Of a DNA stretch of 64,000 nt, positions 24,166-35,086 are shown piece after piece (the stretch's first letter is position 1; each line of letters opens with the position of its first letter). The stretch is taken from the NCBI GenBank assembly GCA_001986395.2, contig MQVO02000014.1:496001-560000 (forward strand), read 5' to 3'. Position numbers and translations under genes: made by a program. Below the pieces are notes generated by a model that searched no databases, was not told the DNA's origin, and saw only the letters and a list, made by a program, of their open reading frames with translations. Origin of the DNA: Irpex lacteus. Its lineage: Eukaryota > Basidiomycota > Agaricomycetes > Polyporales > Irpicaceae.

Positions 24166-24908
24166 CGCTGGAGCAGATATTAGTTCGTATGGAGAGACAT
24201 AGTGTAGCCTAACATTCGCTTACTGATAATGGCTATAGGACTGGTTATGGTGGTACAGAGAAAAGTGACATACCGATCAAAGTCCCACGCGAAAGTACGC
24301 GGGCGTTGAAGCTCTGAATTTGGCACAGATGCGCCATAAGTATTCCCGGGATGCCGGTGAGCTCTGTTGCGCTTATGTATACATGTATGACCGAACTTAA
24401 GTTATGCTGGGCAAGATCAAGTGCAAGTGGTCACTTACCGTAGCCGTGGCCAGGATCGTGATCGTAACTTGCTTGTCGCAATTTGTTTGTCAATGTTTGG
24501 CAAGGGCATTGTGGCGGCCACGTGTACTCCTCTTCTTACTAACTGGGCCGCCAATGGCACGCACGATCTTTCTTTTCCGAGTCGTTGCGCCCGTCAAAGC
24601 AGTGGTAAGGGAAAACCGCCATTAAGTCCTATCCTAAGACTGAGGTTTGACCCATTCAGATTTCTTGCGCCTGCCTTTGACGGCATAAATACTTACAAGT
24701 TCAAAGTTCCAACTTACGTCGAAGTTCACCAGTGACACTCGGACGCGAATCCCGAATACTGTGCTGACATATTGGATTCGGATTGCTTTGAACTAGATAC
24801 AATCCAAAATATACTGAACAACTGCGCGGTACAATCTCATGAGTCACAGATCATTCCACAGAGGAGTCAGATCACATTCCGGTGGGCGACATTCACTGAG
24901 CTTCAGAT
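24166..24908. other. Promoter of the RING gene and decayed sequence
   Basis: This covers the upstream region of the RING gene, with the possible alternative first exon at 24274-24337, and 3' flank of the small secreted protein gene. A stretch at 24437-24530 resembles an exon of that secreted protein and is listed separately. Nothing else is recognised. Confidence 0.4.
24437..24530 (-). pseudogene. Probable degenerate copy of the secreted-protein exon 3
   Basis: Read on the minus strand, this stretch aligns with exon 3 of the neighbouring secreted protein gene (24973-25108). QASYDHDPGHGY corresponds to QANFEDNDDGPGY, both are preceded by a Cys-containing segment, and both are followed by a GT donor at the same place (GTAAGT here, GTATGA there). 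Upstream the frame is closed by stops, and I cannot find signal-peptide or exon 2 equivalents. This looks like a tandem duplication remnant. A functional but diverged gene with a different upstream structure is the alternative. Confidence 0.35.
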
Positions 24909-25527
24909 TCAGGAGACAACTAAAGATACATGTCAGATAATGCAGAGATTGAAATCACGGTCAGACTCATACCACGGAGGCTGTAGCCGGGGCCATCATC
25001 GTTGTCCTCGAAGTTTGCCTGGCAACGAACTTGTCCGCCGGACGGACAAACGAAGGACAAGGAGTTGACGTGGCTTTGCTTGGCGATCTGGAAAGTATCG
25101 TTGGGGTCCTACGGTTCAAACGTTCAAGTCCCAATACAAAATTAGCGGCGCGAACCGTCGAGACGAAGTAGAATGACTGACATCGACTTCGAGGGATCCG
25201 ATCTTGTTGGTTTTACCAGGCTCGCATCCACTGGCGTCCATGGCCTGGCAGCGGCTGCAGTCGAAACAGAAAGCGTCAGTGCGGTGATCTTTCGTCCATT
25301 TTGGAGAAAAAAATAGCATGAGTTACTCACAGCTGTGCGCCAGGCGTGCAACCGACGTCGATGAACCACTCAAAGTGGCCGGTACCGAGAGGGCCACTTG
25401 AACCGCAGCCAGCCCGCGCGGCAAGGTCGACGCTCCGGGCAACGTAACCTTGCCCCGTAGCTAGAGCAGTTGCTCCGCTAATAAGAGCAGCAGAGAGGAC
25501 TGCAGTGAAAAGGCGAGTGAAAGACAT
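24909..25527 (-). CDS. Small secreted cysteine-containing protein, about 138 aa
   Basis: Exons from the right: 25527-25331, 25254-25182, 25108-24973, 24919-24909. Residues 1-22 form a typical signal peptide (Ser/Leu/Ala-rich hydrophobic core after FTRLF). The mature protein has six Cys visible: GCGSSGP, DVGCTPGAQL, RCQAMDASGCEPG, FVCPSGGQVRCQANFEDND. The second exon 3' end uses GTCAGT and an intron that removes an in-frame stop, giving VDDPNDTFQIAK. The last exon is tiny and adds VVS before the stop. If intron 3 is retained the frame instead runs to 24920 with a different tail. Family unknown to me; it fits the class of small secreted proteins of wood- or plant-associated Agaricomycetes, but no effector role is claimed. 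Confidence 0.68.
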
Positions 25528-25602
25528 GATCTGGGATGTTGGTTGTAGTGAGAAGACCCTTACTGAAGGAGCTGGGGGGAAAGGTAAGGAAACGGCGGCG
25601 AC

Positions 25603-25608
25603 TTTATA
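25603..25608 (-). promoter_or_regulatory. TATA box of the secreted protein gene
   Basis: TATAAA on the minus strand, 76 bp upstream of the start codon at 25527, followed by a C/T-rich start region. Consistent with a regulated secreted-protein gene. Confidence 0.6.
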
Positions 25609-28354
25609 CCATTCCATAACTGAGCGTTCAACGTTCATGAGCACCATTGCTGTCATCTGCGCTATGAGATAAAATAGGCTTGTGAACAAGTGAGATTGAG
25701 CCTGCAAGTGTATTGAGACTAGGTTCGTAACAGCACAGAGCGGTGCGTATCGCAACCCCATTTGTGGCGAAAGACTCGCAGTATTTTTGGAGTTGAACAA
25801 GTAGCACATCTGATCTTCTTGACTGAAAGCACATGAGACCTATCAGTCACGAGCAGACTTTGTCCCCTTCAATCTGTACAAAATCAGTAGTCAGTTGGTA
25901 CAGAAAACCTCACCAGCGGTAGCTTGCCTGTTTCAGAGATCCCTCGATCTTTCAGTCGTTGCAGTGATCGGGGCGGAACATGAAGGTCGGTAGACAAATC
26001 TACGCATACCCAATACAGCTTCAAGCTGGAAAGCGATATATGAAAGCCTAGGAGTCCCGCCCGAATACAACGATGCTATGCGTGAAGCTAGAACATATCA
26101 ATAGATGCTGTGAATAGACTAGTAAGAAACACTGCTTTGCTTACTTATAGTTTGACCCCAGTTAAGCTTTATAGCGTAGAATGGAGGGTGGATTCTCCCT
26201 GCTCCAGTCGGGTAATAAAACCATATGATATTGCGAGGAGAACTGCATGAGCTAGCATAGTATACCGCCGCCGGAATGAATATGCATTGAAATGGATAGC
26301 ACTGGCACCGGATTGGAAAATGCTGGTTTGCTGTCGCCTAGCTGGGAACGAGACACGGTGGGCAACGTGCATCGGTACTGTATGTCCACTCACTGTGAAA
26401 CGTATGGTACAATCAAGAGTCAGCGCCGCAGTGTGTATTGAACTCATGGACTCAAACCATGGTTCGACGGTCTTCGCAGGCAAGAATCTGTTTTGCTTCT
26501 CTTCCACAAGGTAGAATCCCAATACTGCATCCCCGATACGCGAGTAAATGCTTGTTTTGCACGCGAGGTATCTGAGAACACTATTTGTGGAGTGGTCTAT
26601 CGGTATGGCGTTGCAATGTACTCATGCGTCCAATTTAACAGCTGCTACTGTCATAGACTATTGGCGCGAGCAAGCTGTGCGCTTTTCTAATATAGAACAT
26701 ACTTTTGACAGACGCTTTAGTGCATACGATGATTAATCTGACCGAGAAGCGTACCAGTAAGATCGTAGCCATCCAACTATGAAGCGCAGACAACCCTCGT
26801 CGCACATTGAAGTAACTCGGATTACTTAGTTCGGGAAGTCGACTTACGCAGCATACCAGAGTTGTGGGCAGGTCGTCCTAAATACCGAAGAAAGTTAGGG
26901 ATGCATCAAGTCTTCTGAGCCTGATTCGGCGACGCACAAGTTCTTTGTACAAGTCTTGCCAGATATTCGAGCGACGTCGTGGAGACTCGAATACCGAGTT
27001 CGTAGCAGCGTTGCTTGTGTCTTGGACCGGGTTTGGAGTGCGTACCCGAGTTCAGCAAACGCCTCGGATCTCATCCCTCCCATCGCATCTTGAAATAGCG
27101 TACAGCTTGATGGCGTCTCTCCGTTGCCCTGTTGAGAACATTCAGCTTGAAGACCCCATGATGACGACCATGTTGGCAAGTATACTTAGACCTTGTGCTG
27201 CGTGAGGCATGGGTACAATCGTATGAGTGGACATATTTCTATTCTTACATAACGCAAGGATGTGGGTCGTGCTCGCCTTCTCCGCGTCTGCTCCGTTGAC
27301 AACGGGTTGGGAAAGTGGGCACTCGATGATAGACGATAACTCTAAGGTTCAAAGTCACGATGTGTGGATATGGTACCGCATAGTAACGTACCATCCAACG
27401 AATCATCTCATATCAGCCCCGACACCGCCCACTTGTGATAGCGAGCCCGCCGGCGCGGCACATAGGCGGTAAGGTACTCCAAAACTAGATATAAATCATA
27501 CTTGGCATGGTGTTAGCACATATTGCGTATACCGTAATTACACTGCCAACTTGGAGAGTGTCTAGTAAAGCAGCTGGATGATAAAGCAATAAGTGCGGCT
27601 CGAGATCAGGATTCAGATCATACGCTCACTTGCTGAAGAACCCTGCAACACTGCTGGTTAGAAAGACTTGTCTCCTTCAGTATAAATATTTACACGAAGC
27701 AGTCGAAGTCAAAGTTGTATAACAATGGTGCAGAGTTTGAGTCTGACATTTTGAGGACCGTGCTGTCGCGATCGCCATGACTCGGAATGGACGGCGCTTG
27801 TAGAGCGGAGTATCAAATAGCACTGTTACCCGAAGGGGCATTTTTTGATGTCAACCACCCGACCACCGCCTCCGCGCGAACAACTCAGGTTAAACGATGG
27901 GCGCATATACCCAGACGAACCAGCGACAAATCACAGTCGAATCCAAAACCATGGGACCTCAGCCAAGTCGCTACAGACGGTCGCCAAGAGCTGATCGCTT
28001 GCGGAAGAGGGTGGGGTAGGATATTTGTGATGGCCGGCGCTGTTCTCGAATCTCGAGGAGAGCCAATCTGGCGATTTAGCCAAGTCAAACAAAGTGTGCG
28101 TTCGGCGAGGAGGGGGCTATCGTTCTGGATCTTGCTGAAATGGGTTTCACAGCGTTGATATTGATCCACAAGAGGCCGTGCCAATGCTAGAAGGTCAACA
28201 TTGAATCAAATTGCCAATCGAACTCAGTACGTAGTCAAAGTATACTACTCGTTGACGCACGAAATTGGTTTACAGACTTTATTGTAACGCTGGCCTCCTT
28301 ACCCATGGTCCGCAGTATGCAGGTCCCCATCTTCTCCCTACCCCCCGTTTTATT
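25609..28354. other. 2.7-kb gene-poor stretch
   Basis: Only short, mutually overlapping frames on both strands, none with a domain, signal peptide plus splice structure, or repeat character. A TATAAATA motif at 27681-27688 is followed by an ATG at 27725 whose frame stops after nine codons, so it may be a dead promoter. No transposase, reverse transcriptase or terminal repeats are seen. The final 250 bp are presumably promoter of the next gene. Confidence 0.45.
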
Positions 28355-29941
28355 ATGCTCCCTCGCCCTCCGCCATTTTCTCCATGGCTATTTGCCTTGG
28401 CCCTTCTCATCGTCGCGGTGAACATAACACCGTTGAGCATCAAGCCTATAACCCCTGCTATATTGATCTACGCTCTACAGGACTTCCCTTTGCCTGCGCT
28501 GTTATCACCCTTCCTCATTCCGTCGTGGCCTGCCGCGGCTGCAAGAGCGCTGCAGCTGGGATGGATGGCCTCCCAGTCACCATCACCTAGACTTACCTTT
28601 GCCTATTTTGCACACCTCTATCCACTGCTCCTCGCAAGCCGCGCAGGTACAGGATATATATTCGGACGCTCTGTCGGGTGGAAGTATCCCGCCATCTTCA
28701 GCCATGCTGCCGTCTACGAGTCCATTGTAGGCTTCGGACCACTTTTACTTGGGTCTCTCCTATTCGACGAGGTATACAGCACAGGGAAGAACGACTTCGC
28801 AATACGTTCAACGATCATCTTCGCTTCTTCACTGCTCGATGGTACGCCCTGGGGATACATATGCGGGGCTGCAATCGTAGGGGTTCATAGACTTCTATGC
28901 GCCCTTCTTTCGAAGACGAAAAACACGGCTTTACCACGATACATGGAGGTCGTCTCTCTCGAACTGGCCGAAGGAGATACTCACAACGTCCCGTTTCGTT
29001 CCAAGAGACGGATTGTCCTCACGTCCTTTGCTGCTATCATTTTTGTCTATATCGCTGGCAATATTCCCGAGCTCCTCATTGGCCTTTCCCCACGCTCACT
29101 ACCTCAGCCATCGAAGATACATCTCATTATGCTTACTGTTCCCCGCCTCCGCGATATCACATCAGACGTGATGATTACCAGTATCCAGTCCTATATCGAC
29201 TCGTGGCAGGCTACGCCCGGCGTTGAATACTCCTTGACGGTCTTTGCGCACACCGGACTTGATGGACAACACGTCGCCTTCGACCGCGCTCGGGCATACT
29301 TCTACACTAGCACTGTTGCAAGTACAGGTACTTCACCCATCACGTTCTATACACAACCACTACCGTCGGATGAAGAGCCTTTGATGAACCATCACGCGCA
29401 TCTGGCGGACGCACTGCGATATGCCAAAGTGACCGAGCAGGAGTGGACAATGTTCGTTGAGGACGACTTCGTGCTCTGCGGAACTTGGGGCGGTACGGGT
29501 CTCCTTAGAGTATTGGAGCGACTGGTGGATGGCTCTCGCGGTAAAAGGCACAATGGAGCATTTGTAGGAACAGGCGGAAGGCAAGTCTGACATGGCTCCC
29601 CAAAATTGTCATTACACCCAATACTCAATTGAATCTTTCACAGTGGCATTATCCTTCACCGCTCGTTGTTACCAACAATGGAGAGCGTATTATCTATGCA
29701 GGCCTCAATGAACTCTAGCGAAAGCACCGTGATACCACCAGATGTACTCATGCAGCAGTGTCTTACCGGAGAATTACAGTTCTGCCCGGAAGACGGATAC
29801 GTGATCAGCAGTCGCATGCTTATGGGCCACCGTGGTGGAGATATCAGCACAGGTGATCGCTCGTACGAGGAGGGGAAATGGGAATGTGGATGGAGGCATC
29901 CACATCATGGTCGCAAAGGTGCTGATGTTATCATCGTATGA
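28355..29941 (+). CDS. Multi-pass membrane protein with glycosyltransferase-like C-terminal domain, 507 aa
   Basis: Two exons, 28355-29580 and 29644-29941 (508 codons with stop), joined by a GC-AG intron (GGAAG|GCAAGT ... CACAG|T). Splicing creates VGTGGSGIILHRSLLP, which continues smoothly. The N-terminal ~270 residues contain several hydrophobic segments (WLFALALLIVAVNI, FGPLLLGSLLF, IVLTSFAAIIFVYIAG). The C-terminal ~230 residues begin IHLIMLTVPRLRDI and contain MFVEDDFVLC (DxD-like), GGSG, PPDVLMQQC and CGWRHPHHG, an order recalling GT31/Fringe-type transferases (DxD, then GGxG, then PDD/PDV). I infer a Golgi or ER glycosyltransferase fused to a polytopic anchor. Donor, acceptor and family assignment are unproven. 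The frame is open upstream to about 28265, but 28355 is its first ATG. Confidence 0.75.
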
Positions 29942-30974
29942 GTCGCATTTTCTAGTTACCGAAGGGTTAAATCGTTCAAATTTCGAAGCGAGTTCTCATG
30001 CGTACACAAAACCGCGGGCCCAACAGTAGAGCATATGCTCTACTAGTAGACGATCTCGCGCGTGCACATTTTCAAGTCAAAGCTACTAGTAGATGGTGGA
30101 TACATAGCATGCGTACGTAAGTGTGATCTTGATACAAGTGGGTAAACTACTTTGAGTTATTCTGCTGTCTCCTAGGTGTCGAGTGACTCGTTGAACTGTC
30201 ATGTGGGCACATTGAAAGTTGTTCCTAGAGCGTTCCAAGCCGCCAGATGCAACCGGTTGACCTCCAAAATTTGCGCTGAACGACAGCCAATACAGATCTG
30301 CGTCCAACATACTCGCTGTGCGCACCACGGAGAGATATCCTCCAAAGGACATAGACGAGACGCGATATCTTGTTTCATAGCCTTAAGCTTGTGGAGTAGC
30401 TCGACTCGCACCGCTCTATCACAAACTCGCCAGGCCCACGAGCCACAGTTCTTGCGAGTGGCTACATCCGCGAAGGCGCTGAAGATTTCGAGCCTCTGTG
30501 CACTGAGACGGGGGATCGCCTGCAGCTGTAAGTACGCATTGAGAGTCTCCCGCGACATACAGTCTCTTGCGCTAACGTCTTTTAGTCTTCCCCCTACTAG
30601 TGCTGCGAGCGGCTCGGTGGAGGCCTGCGGCAATAGTTAACTAGTTATGACCAATGAAGCTTTAATGAGGGGTTGTGAGAGAGGGAGGAAGAATTATCTA
30701 CTGGAGGAGAGCCTGAGGCCTGAAGGCCAGTTCATGACGAGTTATGAGACATACGATCGACCCAAGAAGGCGGGCTGGCGGTGATAATACTCCATTCATT
30801 AGCAATGTCTAACCGCAAAAGAACACGCTTTGAACGAGTATACCCCGGTATTCCTGTTAGCAAAGTAGCACCGCATATCACATCCAACGGTTATGGAAAC
30901 AACATACTTCCTTTTAAATTAACCAATGTAGAAGCTATGATTAGAAGCTACCACAGCTACGCGTGTACCGACGA
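29942..30974. other. Intergenic, about 1 kb, with palindromes
   Basis: Lies 3' of both flanking genes. Contains a perfect 20-bp palindrome at 30025-30044 and the 10-bp palindrome CTACTAGTAG twice (30040-30049 and 30083-30092). Open frames on both strands at about 30180-30640 overlap each other exactly; the minus one has several Cys and Trp but lacks a good ATG or splice sites. I do not call a gene here. Confidence 0.4.
30025..30044. repeat. Perfect 20-bp palindrome
   Basis: AGTAGAGCATATGCTCTACT equals its own reverse complement. It overlaps the first of two CTACTAGTAG palindromes 43 bp apart. It could be a dimeric transcription-factor site or a cruciform. No function is shown. Confidence 0.7.
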
Positions 30975-33254
30975 TTATACGGCCCCACTCTGCCCCTCTG
31001 CTACCACAGGTTCAGCACTCCCACCAGTCTCCTCATCCGAATCCTCAATCATCTCCGAACTTATCGGAGCCTTCCTCTGGGCCGACGGAGGCGGGGGCGA
31101 TTGAGCTTTCTTCGTCCGAAGGATGTCCATCAGTTCTATATGAGATGAGGTAAGCACTCAGAATCTTAGTAATGAAATGCTGAATGGCGTACCCGCATGT
31201 GACATCTCCTCGTGCCCCTTCACGCTTCGCTTCATAGTCAACCACCGTCGTTGCAGCGCATGCGCGCTCCACATATTCCAGTCATCATCGGGTAACAGCT
31301 TCCAGTCTATCTCGCTGTCGTCGCGTACATTAAGTGAATCGACTCTGTAGCACGTAAAGGCTGTGGTCAGTATATGGTTGCGTAGCTGCTAATGACGAAG
31401 ACGGACTTATGTACGAGGATGTACGCGTCTAGCTGGCTCCATCGGGGCTTCATACCGTCGTTCTTAAGTTTGGGACACAACGAATCAAGCCTAATAGAGA
31501 GGGGAAATTAGCATTCGCACCATCACACTGGTCAATGGACACACCATTTAATCCGACATTGCTGTCTCCCCCGCCTTCCGCCCATCCTCTGACTGACAGC
31601 ACCCCAGAAGATATCATTATCCGACACCTCCCCTCTCTGAGCCTTCAACTCATTAACAATAGCGGTCAACTCCTCTTCTTCCTCTCTAGTCCAAGCACCG
31701 CTTCTCCTCGCACCACTGTTCTCGAGATGATTCCGGTACCTATCTCGGCAGTCGGACGCACTCCGGCCCACGCGTTCGCTGACTTTTTGCCATTGCTGGC
31801 CAAAATCTTGAACAGCGCTGTAGCCGGGTATGTCAATATAGGATGTGCTAGACAGCAGAGTGTTGTCCCACCTTCGAAGAGACTCGTCTTCGCTCGCCAT
31901 CCATTTACCGAGATTTGAGAGGGGGTCCAACTTTCGACGGACGTGGTGATATACAGCGATGATCGGACGAGCATGTAGGGCAGACGCTGTATTTGACGGT
32001 TTAGTCAGTCAAGTTGAAGGCGCCGCCGAAGGTATACTCACTGATCTCTTGCCAGAAGGTCTCTCCACGTCCCCGCTCTTTTGAAAAGACAAGATCTACA
32101 AGGTCCTGCTGGCTCATGCCTTTCTCCTGCAACACCGGGTTCAGCCCAAGCGCACGTGTGGCCGAACATTCCACTAACCGATTTATACCTCTCAATAGCA
32201 GCATTAAGTTGGACTTCTTCTGTGGCGGAGAACTTCCCCTTCTTAAACACGAGGCCTGGATGTTCAACTTTGAATGGCGTGCTCCTTCCGCATAAGCATA
32301 CGACTGAAGCTTACCATGAGTTTTGACCATCTGCGCGAGTTTCTTCGCGTTCATCCACACGTTAGCCAACATATACGCGTGATCAGGATTGTCCTCATCA
32401 GGATCGACTGGAGGCGGAGATAGACTCGGTGGTGGTAAAGACCTTGTGCTCTGACCAGACTCCTTGACCTGCTTCGGATGTCGACCGAGGATCGAGACGG
32501 ACTTCGCAGACGTCTGTTTTATCGGAGGGGGACCAGGTGGTGGAGGGGCAGGTAGGAAAGAGGGAGGGATGTTCAGAGAGGGGAGCACCGTCGAGTGGCC
32601 ACTATCGCCGAGAGTCTTGAGGACGGACGCAAGTTGGGAGAAGTCAAGATTCTGTAGCGTTTGCACTAGGTATTCGCTTGGCATCATGCTAAGATCGTGT
32701 AGAGCGACGCCATCGGGCCCAGGAGGGAATATGGGTGGGGGAAATGGATGAAACTCGCCGGACGGTGGAGGATATGGTACCATGGGGTCGTGGTAGGGAT
32801 GCACTGGAGGTACAAATTGGTTTGAAGGGCCTGCGTGCATGTGAGAATCTGCCGAGGCTGCTGCGACCACTGCAGACAAGAACTCTGCGGATGAAGCAGC
32901 AAAGTCATCTTGCGGTGTTGAGTGGGCCACAGCGGGTACGGGTACTGGGGGCTCGACTTGCACATCTTGCTGCACCTGCTCTTCACGGTGCTTTCCCTTA
33001 TCCTTTTTCTTTTTCTTCTTCTTCTCCGGCTTGCTCAGAATCTCTGAAACGACCGCCTCCTGCGCTTGTTCCCCGACCACCTCATCTACCTGCGCCTCTG
33101 CCTTTCTCTTCTTCTTCTTTTTCTTCACCTCCTGGGACTGGTCTCCATCGCGAACACGTTTCTTGCTCTTCTTCGCAGGCGAGGGTACTTGTGCGCCGAA
33201 TGCCTCCTCGAAGGCCTGCCGTAGCTCGAGGTCTAATGCGTCTGTGTCCGACAT
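30975..33254 (-). CDS. Reb1/TTF-I-like Myb-domain DNA-binding protein, 646 aa
   Basis: Exons from the right: 33254-32315, 32255-32179, 32126-32042, 31986-31545, 31490-31407, 31344-31193, 31135-30975 (647 codons with stop). The N-terminus has several lysine-rich clusters (EVKKKKKKRKAEAQ; KPEKKKKKKKDKGKHR) expected to be nuclear or nucleolar localisation signals, then a Pro-rich linker (about 140-280). The C-terminal half has Myb/SANT-like repeats: GKFSATEEVQLNAAIERY; KWMASEDESLRRWDN with WQKVSERVGRSASDCRDRYR; GAWTREEEEELTAIVNEL with FWGAVSQRMGGRRGRQQCRI; then RWSQLDAYILVHK and DWNMWSAHALQRRW. This is the organisation of Reb1, Nsi1 and TTF-I, which bind rDNA terminators and arrest Pol I and replication forks. 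I infer that role. It shares a 268-bp promoter region with the STIMATE gene. Confidence 0.85.
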
Positions 33255-33522
33255 GGGGCCTGCGAGAACACCAGCCTTCCTGGCTTGTCTTTAGGGCAAG
33301 TCTTCGATGAGGACGCGCACCGTGCGAGCAGGTGAAAACTACACCTAGACGCCCATTTAATATGAGCGCTTGTGTTGGATCGGTTCGATTGCAACCACTG
33401 CTTCCCGCTGCGGCTCTGATGGGCGCTCCAGCAGCTCCAGCCTCTCTTCCTCACCACAAATCGCGTATCCTTCGTCTGCAGTCTGTCCCAACCATTGTCG
33501 CTCTTTATTATTTCTCTGGATA

Positions 33523-35086
33523 ATGGCTCTTCTCGGCGAAGATGATATCTTTGACGATATCCCAGTCGACCACCACAGCTGCAGGCTTCTGGGTCCCACA
33601 GCCTTGGCAAGTCATCCTCCGTGGCGTTGGCTTTCAATTGCGGGTATTCCTAACATTTGCGCAGATCGTCCAAGGCCTCATGGGAGTCATGGTAATTCTT
33701 TCTCTCGTGTATAAACGACATAAAGAGTCTCCGAAACGACCATGGGCTATATGGTGCGTCCGTCCATTCCGCAGCCACAGCTTTCGTTAACAGCTACGCT
33801 GGCCCACCTCCTCCACATCGCCGAGCAGGTCATACGATGTTTCCAAACAAGTTATAGGACAGATGTTCGTCCACGGTGTTAATGTGCTCATCTCTGGAAT
33901 GGTGGCCGAGGTTGCTTCTGGCAACGCTTGCGTGCTTTACTTCTTGAATATCCTTATTGATACGACTTTCGGTGAGTCTTGTATCTTTCGTTCTCCTGGT
34001 CGGTGAGGAAGCTAACTGTGGTCAAGGCGTGGCAATCATATATTTTACGCTACACGCTTTGACATTCTTCCTGAAAGAGAAGTGTGGTCTCAAAGGCTTC
34101 GAGACAGGGAAATACGGCTCTCCACCCGCCATCAGCTATTGGGCCCGTCAACTAGCTGTGTACCTCTTTTCCTTGACCATCATGAAGCTTCTTGTACTAG
34201 CGCTCTTTGCTGCGACTCCTGGGATCTTCAAAGCTGGCGAATGGCTGCTCAGCTTCCTTGGTTCAAGTGATACTGCGCAGGTGATATTGTACGGCCCATT
34301 CGATCACGTCTCCCGCTCTATTTGCGCTGACTAGCTGGTATCAGTGTAATGGGAATCTTCCCTATCATCATGAACATCTTACAATTCTGGCTGATTGACT
34401 CAATAGTCAAGGCTGGGGCATACAGCACGTCGGTTGCCCTACCCTCGGACGATATAGAACGCGGCGTAGATCCCGACGAAGAGCCGCTTTTCCGTGCATC
34501 CACAGATGACGAGGATGACGAGCCACCCCGTCTTGACGTCGAAGATCCTCGCCCTCGTCCTATCTCCCGATCTGCTTCGCGGTCCAGGTCAAGAGATTCG
34601 AGGCCAGACGACGAGAGCAAGTCGTCTACAGGGACGTCACTGACCGCCACTGCTTCCGGATCGATTACGCCTAAAGGCACACAAGCGATTGCGATGCATG
34701 CGTACCCACCAAGTCTTGCCAGCACGAGTACGTCGCCTGTCTCGTCTTGGAACCCTTCTACTCGTGCCAACAGCGTTTCACCACATAACCGTTGGCGTCG
34801 ATCCCCTCCACCTCCCTTGACTTTCCAGCCGCGGTCTCCAGCGCCCGTCGCCGTTAACTCTGCCGCTTCATCCATACCGCCTCTGCAGCCTTCCTTAGAA
34901 GAGACATACCCTTCCAACGAGATACATCCGGAGAAAGAGTGGGGAGCTTGGGATGAGTCTGATGACTGGGCTGACAGAGTAGGAGAGGAGGACTGGACTG
35001 GAAACAGGATAGCAGCGAGGAAGACTGCGTTGCGAGATGCATGGATTGACCATACCCCTAACCCCTCGGTCCGGATAGCCTCATAA
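33523..35086 (+). CDS. STIMATE-family membrane protein, 439 aa
   Basis: Exons: 33523-33606, 33665-33753, 33829-33971, 34027-34288, 34345-35086 (440 codons with stop). The first intron is GC-AG (CCTTG|GCAAGT ... GCGCAG|ATC), giving CRLLGPTALIVQGLMGVMVI, which matches the family. Four to five TM segments follow: IVQGLMGVMVILSLV, VHGVNVLISGM, FGVAIIYFTLHALTFFL, VYLFSLTIMKLLVLALF and VMGIFPIIMNILQFWLID. The last ~200 residues are Ser/Pro/Asp-rich and presumably cytosolic. In animals STIMATE (TMEM110) promotes ER-plasma membrane contacts and STIM1 activation; fungi lack STIM/Orai, so the fungal role is open, and yeast relatives are vacuolar or ER proteins. Reading straight through instead of splicing would break the family match at residue 28. 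Confidence 0.88.

Noticed and set aside
26280..26520. tRNA-like text around GGTTCGACGG and possible small gene
   Set aside because: No acceptor stem or anticodon arm can be folded around it, and both strands are open without domain content.
27227..27472. 81-codon frame with a hydrophobic start, candidate secreted protein
   Set aside because: The hydrophobic stretch is short, no splice structure or Cys pattern follows, and codon content looks random.
25609..28354. Transposon or retroelement remnant
   Set aside because: No reverse transcriptase, transposase, long terminal repeats or target-site duplications could be seen by eye.
30176..30640. Overlapping open frames on both strands, one with several Cys/Trp
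   Set aside because: Both frames cover the same bases, the minus one lacks an ATG near its start and has no supported splice sites, and neither shows a domain.
33370..33400. GGTTCGATTGC resembling a tRNA T-loop
   Set aside because: No matching stems; it lies in the divergent promoter of two protein genes.
33542..33790. Alternative STIMATE start at an internal ATG in another frame, reading without the first intron
   Set aside because: It loses the family-like CRLLGPTAL N-terminus, whereas the GC-AG splice gives a continuous family match.
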